64,000 bases of DNA from assembly GCF_000427445.1 (NCBI RefSeq), contig NZ_KE386496.1:1902506-1966505 (forward strand), in the 5' to 3' direction. The notes under the pieces are model-generated. The model saw only the letters and a list, made by a program, of their open reading frames with translations, searched no databases and was not told where the DNA came from. The position numbers were made by a program, and so were the translations under genes. Positions 19,121 through 28,900 of this stretch are shown here, in pieces (position 1 is the first letter of the stretch; every line of letters begins with the position of its first letter). The DNA comes from Methylocapsa acidiphila B2 (GTDB taxonomy: Bacteria > Pseudomonadota > Alphaproteobacteria > Rhizobiales > Beijerinckiaceae).

Positions 19121-20845
19121 ATGAACCACGCCGACTTTCACGACATTCTCGAACAAGTGGCTGCGACGCTGCCGAAAAGCGCGGCCGAAATCGACCACGC
19201 CTTCGCCCGGGCCGGCGAAAGGCTCGGGCGCGGCATGGACATCTTCGAAAGCCTGAATGCGGCTATGATCGGCCTTTCGACCGAGCTCTCGGCCGGCGGC
19301 ATGCAGAAGTCGACCCAGGCGCTCGCCGATCTCGCCCATGAATTGCGCGCGCTCAGCGACTCGCTTCCCGCCGAAACCGCCATGCTCCAAAGCCTTTCGA
19401 AGCATAATATGGACGCCTCGTCCTTCTTGATCCGCCTCCTCGAGAATATGCGGATGATGACGGTTCTGGCGCGCGCGGCGCGCATCGAAGCGGCGGCGGT
19501 GCGGGCCGCGCCGGAAGGCTTCGCCGATTTCACGAGCGAAATCCTGCAGTTCACGCGGAACGCTCAGGACTCGATCACGTCCTGCGCGCGCCACCAAACG
19601 GAGCTCGCGGCGCTATTGCGGTCCGCCATGAAGGCGCAATCCGACTTCGAGCGCCAATATCGCGCGCAGCTTGCGAGCCTGTCGCGAGAGCTGACCGAGA
19701 TTTTCGCCGCGATCCAGGAGAAACGGGGACGCAGCGGCGGCCTGGCCGACGAGGCTGCGGCGCATTCGCGGAAATTGGCGCAATCGGTCGGCGCCGCCAT
19801 CACCTCGCTGCAAGGCGGCGATGCCGCCCGACAACGGCTGGAGCATGTCGGCTACGCCATCGCGACGGCGGAGCGAATGCGAGCGGAGATCGCAGACGAA
19901 AACGACGACGACTGGCCGGTCCTCGATCTCCTATGCCGGCTGCAGGCCGCGCAGCTCGACGCGGCCGCCGAGGATCTCGGCCGAGATCTCGCCGATATTG
20001 CAGATGCGCTCAGACGGCTCGGCGACGATACGACCCAGTTGACCGATCTCGGCCGCAACCTATTTGGCGCGCAGACGAAGAACGGCGCATCCTTTCTCGA
20101 CGCCCTCCGCGCCAAGCTTTCAGAGGCGCTGACCCTGATCCGCAAATGTGAAAGCGCCCACGCTCTGGTCGAACGCGTGACCTCGGCCCTGGACCTCATG
20201 CTCGAGCAATTCCAAGAGACCGTGAGCGATTTGAATACGATCATTTTCGAGATCATTCGGATCGGTATCAACGCCGGCCTCAAGGCGAGCCGCTTGGGGG
20301 CGGAAGGCCGCGGACTTGTCGTCATCGCCCAGGAGTTGAAAGACGTCGCGAAGCGCGTCTCGGACGACGCGAGAGCTTTGACGCCGATTGTCGCGCTGAT
20401 CCAGGCGACGGCCGGCGTGGGCCGGAAGGACATGCGCAGCGCCGGCCGGATCGAAGGGGCTGAGCATTCCCTGCGCAGCGCCATGGATCAGCTCGACGAA
20501 AGCGACCTGCGCCTCACCGAGGCGCTTTCGCGCCTGGTGAATGACGGGGTGGCCTTCGCTGACATGCTTCACAAGGCGGAGCGCGGCATCTCGAGCTTGG
20601 CGGAGACCAGCTTGCTCATAAGCGAGTCGGCCGAAGCGCTCAGGGCCTTCGCCATTGCCACGGGCGCCGCCACAGGAGCCGAACCAGACGCGCACGCTTG
20701 CCGCGCCGTCGACGCCCTCATGCGCGGCGTCTATACGATGGCGACGGAGCGTAAAATTCACGCCTCGCTCGTGGGCGAGGTCGCGCGCTTCGGGCTCGAC
20801 CAAGATGAGCAAGGCGCCGGCCCTGCGCCTATGCTCGTCGCCTGA
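19121..20845 (+). CDS. Soluble MCP-like chemosensory protein, atypical
   Basis: 574 residues, almost wholly helical, with no membrane segment or signal peptide. Residues about 382-412 read INAGLKASRLGAEGRGLVVIAQ then ELKDVAKRV (two parts of one segment), a clear but diverged form of the MCP hairpin-tip region ([19 protein letters not shown]-EVRxLA). The usual Glu-Ala-Ala core is replaced by Lys-Ala-Ser. It closes the che operon six bases after cheB. It could be a cytoplasmic receptor or a structural/phosphatase-like partner of CheA; the exact role is unknown. The C-terminal 70 residues are a separate helical segment. Confidence 0.6.
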   Translation: MNHADFHDILEQVAATLPKSAAEIDHAFARAGERLGRGMDIFESLNAAMIGLSTELSAGGMQKSTQALADLAHELRALSDSLPAETAMLQSLSKHNMDASSFLIRLLENMRMMTVLARAARIEAAAVRAAPEGFADFTSEILQFTRNAQDSITSCARHQTELAALLRSAMKAQSDFERQYRAQLASLSRELTEIFAAIQEKRGRSGGLADEAAAHSRKLAQSVGAAITSLQGGDAARQRLEHVGYAIATAERMRAEIADENDDDWPVLDLLCRLQAAQLDAAAEDLGRDLADIADALRRLGDDTTQLTDLGRNLFGAQTKNGASFLDALRAKLSEALTLIRKCESAHALVERVTSALDLMLEQFQETVSDLNTIIFEIIRIGINAGLKASRLGAEGRGLVVIAQELKDVAKRVSDDARALTPIVALIQATAGVGRKDMRSAGRIEGAEHSLRSAMDQLDESDLRLTEALSRLVNDGVAFADMLHKAERGISSLAETSLLISESAEALRAFAIATGAATGAEPDAHACRAVDALMRGVYTMATERKIHASLVGEVARFGLDQDEQGAGPAPMLVA

Positions 20846-20929
20846 TCGCCGAGCCGCCTCCCACTAGGGGCGAACTGACGGCGATCTTCGCGCCGAGAAT
20901 GAGGAGACGCGTTCCTCGCCCCGCCGCGA

Positions 20930-21436
20930 TCAAAGCCGAGGGTCCGAGGCGCCGAGCCGCCAGAGATCCCATTCCGCGATCAAATCGGCCTTGCTCATCG
21001 CCGCGCTCGGCGTGGGCTCAAGGGCGGCCCCCTCGATCAAGCTCGTTTGGCGGCTAGGTTCATCCATGGCGACGCAACGCGCGTCCTCATCGATGCGCAC
21101 CGAATCTCGGCCGCGTCGAACCGAGGTCGTCGCGACCACGCTCACGGTTTGCGATCGCCTCGAACCAAATACGCCATAGCCTTGGCCGCTCCGGCTGATG
21201 GAAACCGTCATGCTCCAAGACATTCCCCAAAACAGGGAGGACGCGCCGAAAAACGCATAGAATGAATTCAAGAACGAGAAATAGGCCCGCCTCTGCATCG
21301 CCCAGAATTCCAGCGCCGGGAAAGCCGTCGGCGCAAAAGGGCCGTCACCGGGGGGACCGTCGGCGGGACGCCGCGCCGCTGCGAACCAAGGGCTCGGCAT
21401 GTCGGCGCGCGCGACCTCGGGAGAGCGAACATCCAT
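20930..21436 (-). CDS. Hypothetical protein
   Basis: 168 residues with a strong AAGGAG ribosome site. The N-terminal third is Pro/Ala-rich; the middle contains an aromatic stretch RAYFSFLNSFYAFFGASSLFWG that could be one membrane-associated helix; the rest is polar and charged. No family recognised. It converges on the che operon and is followed upstream by a membrane protein gene in the same direction. Confidence 0.55.
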   Translation of the reverse strand: MDVRSPEVARADMPSPWFAAARRPADGPPGDGPFAPTAFPALEFWAMQRRAYFSFLNSFYAFFGASSLFWGMSWSMTVSISRSGQGYGVFGSRRSQTVSVVATTSVRRGRDSVRIDEDARCVAMDEPSRQTSLIEGAALEPTPSAAMSKADLIAEWDLWRLGASDPRL

Positions 21437-21562
21437 TTCAGCTCCTTTTAGACTTCCATGTTGCCGGCCGCGCCGATCGGCATGACGAGCCGAATTGCGC
21501 GAAACCGTCGTTGGGAGCGCGTCTTCTTGATCGCTCCCTAACGGCCGATCCAGGGATTTCGC

Positions 21563-22234
21563 CTAAATGGACGCCGCCCTTCCCCCGCGCCTCGACGACT
21601 GCAAGAACGCCGCCCACCACAAGAGCGGCCCCGCTATGGAGAGAAGGGCGAAGGGAAGATAGGATAGAATTTGGCTCGCATGCAGCGAGCCGGCGCGGAT
21701 CGGCAGCACGACAAAATTGATGAAGAAAAGAATGGCGACATAATTGAGCCCGGCCGAAAAAAACAGCCGCCGTCCGCGAGCCCCGAGCGCAAGGCTCAGG
21801 CGCTCCGTCGACAAAGCGGCTATCGCGTAGATCCATAGGATTCCAATGCTTTCGGCCAGGATGATCCCATCGGTGAAGCGGGGCGGGTCCGCGGAGACGT
21901 GAAAGAGCCAGGCGATCGCCCCGACATGGACGAGTTGGGCGGAGGCGAAAGCGAGGCCGAATTCACGGCCGCGACGCCCCAGGAAGGCGAAAGCCGGCCC
22001 GAAAAGCTTCGCCGTCGCGCCGCCCGCATAGGCGATCCAAAACAAAAGAAACGATATGCGCGCCGAAAGCCGCAAAGCCGCGATCGCGCCTTTTTCATCA
22101 GATCCGACAAAAGCGAGGACGATCAGGGTCGCGGCCAGCGTCGCGGAAAAAGACGCGGCCATCCACAGCCCAGCGCTTTTATTTGATCCGCTCGACACGG
22201 GAAATCCTCCGAAGCCTGGACGGGCTCCGTACAT
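21563..22234 (-). CDS. Multi-spanning membrane protein, ferric-reductase-like
   Basis: 223 residues with about six hydrophobic segments (near 27-45, 55-75, 90-110, 125-143, 160-180 and 190-210). The pattern of an Arg-rich short loop followed by GLAFASAQLVHVGAIAWLFH recalls the haem-binding transmembrane domain of ferric reductase-like proteins, where a His in this helix binds haem. Only one clear candidate His in that helix plus another near LFH is visible, so the haem role is unproven. A GAAAGAAGG ribosome site precedes ATG 22234. Confidence 0.55.
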   Translation of the reverse strand: MYGARPGFGGFPVSSGSNKSAGLWMAASFSATLAATLIVLAFVGSDEKGAIAALRLSARISFLLFWIAYAGGATAKLFGPAFAFLGRRGREFGLAFASAQLVHVGAIAWLFHVSADPPRFTDGIILAESIGILWIYAIAALSTERLSLALGARGRRLFFSAGLNYVAILFFINFVVLPIRAGSLHASQILSYLPFALLSIAGPLLWWAAFLQSSRRGGRAASI

Positions 22235-22548
22235 GCTGCCTTCTTTCGACTTCGCTTACAAGCTGATGATGTCTCCTTCGAGACGCGCCTTGTCGCCATA
22301 ATGAGACGAGGTCGCGGCGCGCGCGTCCCAAATCTGGCGCCTTTTCTCCCATTGCTCTAAAAACGGGGAAAGCGTAGCCCGGCCAGAAAGCTCGGCGAGT
22401 GCGCGTCAAGAGCCTATTTCGGTCGGATCAAGTCGATCCGACCCGCGAAAATGGGCTTGAGTTTGTGAAATTTGGGCGACTTTTCGATCAGATTATTCGA
22501 TTTGGTCGGAAGCCGCTCTTTTGGGCCGCGAGCCGCAATGGGGGCTGA

Positions 22549-25320
22549 ATGACGAAGACGCTTGGATCCATGTCGCCGAACGGCGGTCCCATGACGGAAC
22601 AGCCGCTTATGGACGATGTTCGATTCCTCGGCCAATTGCTCGGCGACACGATCCGCGAACAGGACGGCGACGAGGCCTTCGAGCGCATCGAGAGCATCCG
22701 CCGCCTCAGCGTCGCTTTAGACCGCGCGGGCGATCCTGAAATCGGCCGGAAGCTCGACGCGATCGTGCAGAGCCTGACGGCCGAACAAGCGATGTCCGTT
22801 ATTCGCGCGTTCAGCTATTTCTCTCATCTCGCCAATATCGCCGAGGATCGGCATCACATCCGGCGCCGGGCCGCGCATGAAGCAGAAAGCCAAAGGCCCG
22901 CCAATGACGGCAGCCTCGCCTCGACCTTCACGCGGCTCGCCGCGGCCGGAATTCAGCGCGAGACGATCCTCGCCGCGCTCGAGCGCAGCTCGGTCTCGCC
23001 GGTGCTCACCGCGCATCCGACTGAGGTGCAGCGCAAGAGCCTGCGCGACGCGGAGCGCTCGATCGCAAAGCTCCTCGTCGCGCGCGAAAACCTGCGCGGG
23101 GAACGCGAGAAAAAGCGGAACGAGATGCTGTTGCGGGCGCGGATCGCGCAACTTTGGCAGACGAGGCTTTTGCGTTATCAGCGCCTGAGCGTGCGCGACG
23201 AAATCGAGAACGCGCTCGGCTTTTATCAGACGACCTTCCTCCAGGAGATCCCCCGCCTTTACGAAGAACTCGAGGATAGACTCGACGGCTCCACCGTGGC
23301 GCCTTTTTTCCGCATGGGCTCATGGATCGGCGGCGATCGCGACGGCAATCCCAATGTCAATGCCCAAACTCTCTCCTTGGCGCTGCGCCGGCAATGCGAG
23401 ACGGCCTTGCGTCACTATTTGCAGGAGATCCGCGAGCTCAGCGGCGAGCTCTCCATTTCGAGCCTGCTCGTCGGATGCACGCCCGACCTCCAGGCTCTCG
23501 CCGATAGGTCCGGCGACGAGAACCTGCATCGCGAGGACGAGCCTTATCGGCGCGCGCTGATCGGGGTCGACGCGCGGATCGCGGCCACTCTTTGGAAGCT
23601 CTTGGGCGTCGAAGCGGGCAAGCGCGGCGCGAAGCCCGGAGAGCCTTATCGCGACGCCAAGGAACTGCAGGCCGATCTCGCCGTCATCGAAAACTCGCTG
23701 GCGGCGAACCATGGCGCGGCCCTCGTCCCGGCGCGCCTGAAGCCGCTGCGGCGCGCCGTCGACGTGTTCGGCTTTCATCTCGCGACCGTCGATCTGCGCC
23801 AAAGCTCCGACCGGCACGAGGAGACGCTCACCGAGCTTCTGGCCACGGCTCGCGTCGCCGCCGATTACGCGAGCATTGACGAGACGCGCAAGCAGCAGGT
23901 CCTTCTTGATCTTCTCAAGGATCCGCGTCCGCTTCGCGTGCCTGGCGTCACATATTCCGCCCGCACTGAGGAAGAGCTCGAGATCTTTGCGACCGCCAAG
24001 GATCTACGCGAGCAATTCGGCGCGCAGGCGATCCGCCACTACATCGTCAGCCACACCGAGACAGTCAGCGATCTGCTCGAGCCGCTTGTCTTGCTCAAGG
24101 AATGCGCAATGGTCCATGGGGCGCTCGGCGACGCCGATTGCACCTCGGAATTGTTGGTGGTTCCGCTCTTCGAGACGATCGAGGATCTGCGCAACGCCGA
24201 AGGCATCATGCACGCCTTTTACGCGCTGCCGGGCGTGGCCGATATGATCCGCGCCTCTGGCGCCCAGCAGGAGATCATGCTCGGCTATTCCGACAGCAAC
24301 AAGGACGGCGGCTTTTTCACCAGCAATTGGGAACTCTACCGCGCCTCGACCGCTCTCGCGAAATTCTTCAAGGAGCACGAGGGCGTCACGCTGCGGCTCT
24401 TTCACGGGCGCGGCGGAACCGTCGGGCGCGGCGGCGGCCCGAGCTATCAGGCGATCCTGGCGCAGCCGCCGGAAACGGTGAACGGCCAGATCAGGCTGAC
24501 CGAGCAAGGCGAGGTCATCGCCTCCAAATATTCGAACCCCGAGATCGGCCGACACAATCTCGAGGCCTTCGTCGCGGCGTCGCTGGAGGCTACCCTTCTC
24601 GCCCCGTCGAGCGCGGCGCCGGAAGAGTTTCTCCAGGCTGCGGCGCGCCTTTCGCAGGCCAGCATGAGCGCCTATCGCGCCCTTGTGTATGAATGTCCCG
24701 GCTTCGTCGACTTCTTCTTCGCAGCGACGCCGATCGCGGAAATCGCCGAGCTGAACATCGGCTCGCGTCCGGCCTCGCGTAAATCGTCGCGCCGCATCGA
24801 GGATCTTCGCGCCATCCCCTGGAGCTTTTCCTGGGGCCAGGCGCGCATCGCCCTGCCCGGCTGGCTCGGCTTCGGATCGGCGGTCGCGATCTTCGTCGCG
24901 GAAGATCCCGAGGCGCGCATGGCCCTGTTGCGCCGCATGAACGACGAATGGCCATTCTTCCGCACGCTCCTATCCAATGTCGACATGGTGCTCGCCAAGG
25001 CCGACATCGTCCTCGCCAAACGCTACGCCGAACTCGTTCCCGACCATGCGCTTGCGCAAAAGATCTTCGGCGCGCTGGAAGAAGAATGGAAACGCACCAC
25101 CGAGGCTCTCGACAACATAACGGGGACCACGGAGCGCCTCGCCGATAATCCGGCCTTGGCGCGGTCGATCAAATATCGCTTCCCCTATATCGCGCCGCTC
25201 AACCATCTTCAGGTCGAGCTGATCCGACGGTGGCGCAGCGGCGAGCATGGGGACAAGACGCTGCGCGGCATTCTCATCTCGATCAATGGCATCGCCGCCG
25301 GCTTGCGCAACACCGGGTGA
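22549..25320 (+). CDS. ppc: Phosphoenolpyruvate carboxylase
   Basis: 923 residues, normal for the family. Hallmarks seen: [12 protein letters not shown] (catalytic His), [15 protein letters not shown], the glycine-rich [16 protein letters not shown] loop, [35 protein letters not shown] and the C-terminal NTG. It fixes bicarbonate on phosphoenolpyruvate to make oxaloacetate, replenishing the TCA cycle and, in serine-cycle methylotrophs, the assimilation pathway. It is a single gene, convergent with the acyl-ACP synthetase gene. An internal ATG at 22591 (MTEQPLMDD) is an alternative start. Confidence 0.97.
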   Translation: MTKTLGSMSPNGGPMTEQPLMDDVRFLGQLLGDTIREQDGDEAFERIESIRRLSVALDRAGDPEIGRKLDAIVQSLTAEQAMSVIRAFSYFSHLANIAEDRHHIRRRAAHEAESQRPANDGSLASTFTRLAAAGIQRETILAALERSSVSPVLTAHPTEVQRKSLRDAERSIAKLLVARENLRGEREKKRNEMLLRARIAQLWQTRLLRYQRLSVRDEIENALGFYQTTFLQEIPRLYEELEDRLDGSTVAPFFRMGSWIGGDRDGNPNVNAQTLSLALRRQCETALRHYLQEIRELSGELSISSLLVGCTPDLQALADRSGDENLHREDEPYRRALIGVDARIAATLWKLLGVEAGKRGAKPGEPYRDAKELQADLAVIENSLAANHGAALVPARLKPLRRAVDVFGFHLATVDLRQSSDRHEETLTELLATARVAADYASIDETRKQQVLLDLLKDPRPLRVPGVTYSARTEEELEIFATAKDLREQFGAQAIRHYIVSHTETVSDLLEPLVLLKECAMVHGALGDADCTSELLVVPLFETIEDLRNAEGIMHAFYALPGVADMIRASGAQQEIMLGYSDSNKDGGFFTSNWELYRASTALAKFFKEHEGVTLRLFHGRGGTVGRGGGPSYQAILAQPPETVNGQIRLTEQGEVIASKYSNPEIGRHNLEAFVAASLEATLLAPSSAAPEEFLQAAARLSQASMSAYRALVYECPGFVDFFFAATPIAEIAELNIGSRPASRKSSRRIEDLRAIPWSFSWGQARIALPGWLGFGSAVAIFVAEDPEARMALLRRMNDEWPFFRTLLSNVDMVLAKADIVLAKRYAELVPDHALAQKIFGALEEEWKRTTEALDNITGTTERLADNPALARSIKYRFPYIAPLNHLQVELIRRWRSGEHGDKTLRGILISINGIAAGLRNTG

Positions 25321-25333
25321 GTCCCAAAAGGGG

Positions 25334-25359
25334 GTCCGAAGCGTCATGCTGCTTCGGAC
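25334..25359 (-). terminator. Hairpin between convergent genes
   Basis: A perfect 9-bp stem GTCCGAAGC/GCTTCGGAC with an 8-base loop lies between ppc and the convergent acyl-ACP synthetase gene, overlapping the last codons of the latter. Read on the minus strand it is followed by CCCCCTTTT, a weak T run. It probably ends transcription of the leftward gene and may serve both. Confidence 0.5.
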
Positions 25360-28300
25360 GCCGTCCTTCTCCGCTTTACAAGCGCCCCGGCTTGGACGAG
25401 ATCGACCTTGCCCGAACCGAGCAGCGGCAGGTCCGCCGCGATCATGACTTCGGCGGGAAACATGAGTTCGGACGCTCCTTTCGCCTTCGCATAGGCTTGA
25501 AACTCGGCGCGCGTCGCCTTGGCGAATCGCGTCAGAAGGATCACTGTCTCGCCCTTGCGCGGATCGGGCTCGGCGATCGCGGCCGATTGCGCGTCCGGCC
25601 ATAGCTCCGCCGCCAACGCCTCGATCGCCGCAAGCGACACCATTTCACCGCCGACCTTGGCGAATCGCTTGGTGCGTCCCTTGATCGTGACGAAACCGTC
25701 GGCGTCGATGACGACGATGTCGCCCGTGTCGTGCCAGCCGTCCGGCGGCGGCTGCAGCACGCCTGGCTGATCGGCCTTGAGATAACCGAGCATTACATTC
25801 GGGCCGCGCACAAATAGCCTGCCGCCCTCGACGATGCCCGGCGCCGGCTCGAGCCGCGCCTCCACGCCCGGCATCAGCCGCCCGACTGTTCCCGGCCGGT
25901 TGAACATGGGCGTGTTGAAGGCGAGCGCCGGCGCCGTCTCGGTCACGCCATAGCCCTCGAGAATGCGTTGGCCGAACTTGTCCATCCAGATTCGCCGCGT
26001 CGCCTCAGCCACAGGCTCCGCCCCTGCGAGCACATAGCGGAGCGAGCGGAAATCGTAAGGATTCGCGGAGCGCGCATAGCCCGCCAGGAAGGTGTTGGTC
26101 CCAAAGAGGATCGTGGCGTTGGTCTCGTAGACCAGCTCAGGGATGATGCGATAATGGAGCGGCGTCGGATAAAGATAGAGCCTAACGCCAGAGACGAGCG
26201 GCAGGACGAGACCCACCGTCAAGCCGAAGGAATGGAAGACCGGCAGGACGTTGAACACCTTGTCCGCCCCGTTGAAATCCACCCGCGCGGCCGCCTGCGC
26301 GACATTGGCCAGGATGTTGCGGTGGGACAGCGCCACGCCCTTGGGCGCGCCCTCAGTTCCCGAGGTGAATAGGATGACGGCCGCATCGTCGGCGCGCCGG
26401 CAGGCCAAGGGGCGGCGCCAGCTGATAAACGCCCTGGCCATGTCGATGCCGGAGACCGCCGCTCGCACATCCTCGAGATAGACAATCCTGACCTTGGGCT
26501 CGAGGGCGGCGACGAGCTTTTCGAGCCTGGCTTTCTCGATAAAGGCGCGCGCAGTAAGGATCGTTTCGACCCGCGCCGCGGCGCAGGCGGCGAGAATGGC
26601 GCCGGCCCCCGCCGTGAAATTGATCATGGCGGGCACAAGCCCCGCGGACGAAGCCGCCAGGAAAGTCACGGCCGCGGCGTTGGCGCTCGGCAGCATGACG
26701 CCGGTCGCCTCGCCTTCCCCGGCGAGCGGCTTAAGCTTGCGGCCAAGGACATTGGCGCCGATGAGAAGCTTGCGCGCGCTGAGCGCGCCGCCGACCGGGT
26801 CCTCGACGGCGATTCGGCCCGCGCCACAGCGGCGCGCCGAATCGGCGACGGCCGCAAAAATCGTGCGGTCGATCGGCGTCGTGCGAAAGATCGTGTCGGA
26901 CATGATCTGGTAGAGCGCCGCCCCGGCCGCCTGCCTGCGCGCCTTTCCCTTGAGCTCTGGGTCGATCTCGAGCCGCGTCGGAGGCAGCGCGGTGATCGTG
27001 ACTTTCGGAAACCAACGCCGCCGGACCTTGGCTTTGTCGAGCTGCGAAAAAATGGTCGACTCGAGGCCGTCGATGCGCACGGGGACAATGGCCGCGCCCG
27101 ACTTGTCGGCGATGAGTCCCGCGCCGTCATAAACCTTCATAAGCGCGCCGGTGACGGTGATGCGGCCTTCAGGAAATATCACCAGGGATTCGCCAGCCTT
27201 GACCGCATGGACCAGATCGCGCGCCCCCAGCGGCCGCGTTGGATCGAGCGCGAGGACCCGGACAAAGCGGAAAAACGGCTTCACCCACCAGCGTGTCGCG
27301 ATGTCCGTGTTGATCGCGAACAAGGCGTCGCGCGGCAGAATGGAGAAGGCCAACGCCGCGTCGAGAAAGCTTTGATGATTGAGGGCGATGATCGGATTTT
27401 GTCCGGCCTCGGCGAAATTCTCGAGTCCGCGGGCCTCGACGCGATAGGCGATGCGAAACAGCATAGCGACGAGATCGCGCAGCGGATTGGTCGGCAGAGT
27501 CTTGACGATCCCCCAGGCCGCGAGAATAGCGCAAAGGCCCATGCCGATGAAAAGCGCGTAGAGCGGCGCGCCGGCGGTTTGCAGCAGCGCGACGACGATC
27601 GCGCCCGCGAGCATGAAGGCCGCGTTGAGGACGCCGACGGCGGCGACGACCCGAGCGCGCCGATCCGGCGCGGCCCAAGATTGAACCGCCGCAAATGCCG
27701 GGACGATCATCAGGCCCCCAGCGATCGCCAGAATCGCCAGATCGAAGGCGCTACGCCAAGCGATTGGTCGGGCGAAAAAGGCGGCGAGCGAGAGTTTCAC
27801 GCCCGATTCGGTCGCGGGAAGGCCCGCGATCGCGAGACCAAGATCGAGCGAAGCGAGGCCCGCGATCGCCGTCCCGATAGCTGCGGGCAGCAGATTGATC
27901 CGGCCGTCCACCAGAAAGGCGGCAAGGCCCGAACCGATCGCGATGGAGATCGCGAAGACAGCCAAATAAGCTGTCACGACAAGCTCGGAGCCATTGAGCG
28001 ACAGCGTGACCAAGGGCGCGAGCAGCGACATGGATACCGCGCCGATCAGCCAGAACAGACTCGTGACGAGACCGCCCCAGCGCAGCCTTGCATCCGCCCA
28101 TAGTTCTACGAGGAGGCGCGCGGTGGACCGGACGACATTGCGCTCGATGACGAGATCCGGCGCCGCGGCAGGCGCAGCGGGAATGAAAAGGCTCGCGATC
28201 CAGCTGAGCGCGGCGAAAAAGAGGACGCCGAGCGCGAGAAGGCCGCCGCCGCCTTCGGTCATCGCGATCCCGCCGACGATCGTTCCGGAAAGGATCGCGA

Positions 28301-28748
28301 GAAAGGTCGCCCCTTCGACCAGCGCATTGGCCGCCGGCAACTCCTCGGGGCGCAAGTGATCCGGCAAGATCCCATATTTGATGGGCCCAAATAGCGCGCC
28401 GATCGCGCCGTAGAGAAACAAGGCGCAAAAGAGCGGCGTCGGCGCATGCCAGATGAAGCCCCCCGCCGCGATCGCCGCGACCCCGATCTCGACGAATTTG
28501 AGTCGGCGCGCGACGAGCGCCTTGTCGAACCGGTCGGCGAGTTCTCCGCCGAGGGCTGAAAAAATGAAGAAGGGCGCGATGAGCACGCCGCCCGCGAGCG
28601 TGACGAGCGATTGCGCCCCCTGCCCGCCGATCTCGAAAAGGATCAGGAACACCAAGGCGTTCTTCAGCACATTGTCGTTGAAGGCCGAAAGAAATTGACA
28701 CCAGAAGAGCGGCGCGAAGCGCTTCGAGGCGAGAAGGGCGCGGGGCAT
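25344..28748 (-). CDS. MFS / PlsC acyltransferase / acyl-ACP synthetase fusion (Aas-like)
   Basis: 1134 residues in three parts. Residues 1-410 form an LplT-like MFS transporter with about 12 hydrophobic helices (FLSAFNDNVLKNA at the start). Residues about 420-630 form a PlsC acyltransferase with the H-x4-D box NHQSFLDAAL and FPEGRIT. Residues about 650-1134 form an AMP-binding acyl-activating enzyme with LFTSGTEGAPKGVALSH, EGYGVTETAPAL, HDTGDIVVIDADGF and KVGGEMVSLAAIE. In E. coli LplT and Aas are separate proteins that import and re-acylate lysophospholipids; here all steps are in one inner-membrane protein. It diverges from a TetR gene with three palindromes in between. Confidence 0.93.
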   Translation of the reverse strand: MPRALLASKRFAPLFWCQFLSAFNDNVLKNALVFLILFEIGGQGAQSLVTLAGGVLIAPFFIFSALGGELADRFDKALVARRLKFVEIGVAAIAAGGFIWHAPTPLFCALFLYGAIGALFGPIKYGILPDHLRPEELPAANALVEGATFLAILSGTIVGGIAMTEGGGGLLALGVLFFAALSWIASLFIPAAPAAAPDLVIERNVVRSTARLLVELWADARLRWGGLVTSLFWLIGAVSMSLLAPLVTLSLNGSELVVTAYLAVFAISIAIGSGLAAFLVDGRINLLPAAIGTAIAGLASLDLGLAIAGLPATESGVKLSLAAFFARPIAWRSAFDLAILAIAGGLMIVPAFAAVQSWAAPDRRARVVAAVGVLNAAFMLAGAIVVALLQTAGAPLYALFIGMGLCAILAAWGIVKTLPTNPLRDLVAMLFRIAYRVEARGLENFAEAGQNPIIALNHQSFLDAALAFSILPRDALFAINTDIATRWWVKPFFRFVRVLALDPTRPLGARDLVHAVKAGESLVIFPEGRITVTGALMKVYDGAGLIADKSGAAIVPVRIDGLESTIFSQLDKAKVRRRWFPKVTITALPPTRLEIDPELKGKARRQAAGAALYQIMSDTIFRTTPIDRTIFAAVADSARRCGAGRIAVEDPVGGALSARKLLIGANVLGRKLKPLAGEGEATGVMLPSANAAAVTFLAASSAGLVPAMINFTAGAGAILAACAAARVETILTARAFIEKARLEKLVAALEPKVRIVYLEDVRAAVSGIDMARAFISWRRPLACRRADDAAVILFTSGTEGAPKGVALSHRNILANVAQAAARVDFNGADKVFNVLPVFHSFGLTVGLVLPLVSGVRLYLYPTPLHYRIIPELVYETNATILFGTNTFLAGYARSANPYDFRSLRYVLAGAEPVAEATRRIWMDKFGQRILEGYGVTETAPALAFNTPMFNRPGTVGRLMPGVEARLEPAPGIVEGGRLFVRGPNVMLGYLKADQPGVLQPPPDGWHDTGDIVVIDADGFVTIKGRTKRFAKVGGEMVSLAAIEALAAELWPDAQSAAIAEPDPRKGETVILLTRFAKATRAEFQAYAKAKGASELMFPAEVMIAADLPLLGSGKVDLVQAGALVKRRRTASEAA

Positions 28749-28813
28749 GGATAGATCTCCGATGCGAAGGCGGCGCGGAGCCGCAACTCTTGAGCATTTC
28801 CTCCGCCGTGCTA

Positions 28814-28880
28814 TGAACGGCGTTCATTTTGCTTAACACGCGCTTGAACATCGTTCAATCCAATTTTTGAACAGCGTTCA
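28814..28880. promoter_or_regulatory. Three TGAACnnnGTTCA operators
   Basis: Three perfect palindromes with the core TGAAC-N3-GTTCA lie at 28814-28826, 28845-28857 and 28868-28880 (spacers GGC, ATC and AGC). Their centres are 31 and 23 bases apart, that is about three and two helical turns. They fill the divergent region between the Aas-like gene and tetR. TetR family dimers bind such palindromes, so they are probably the operators of the adjacent regulator and may control both promoters. Confidence 0.8.
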
Positions 28881-28900
28881 GACGCTCCAAAGGACATCGA

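Noticed and set aside
27207-28851. Long frames on both strands within the Aas-like gene
   Set aside because: They overlap a well-supported three-domain protein and contain only Arg/Pro/Ala-rich text typical of shadow frames.
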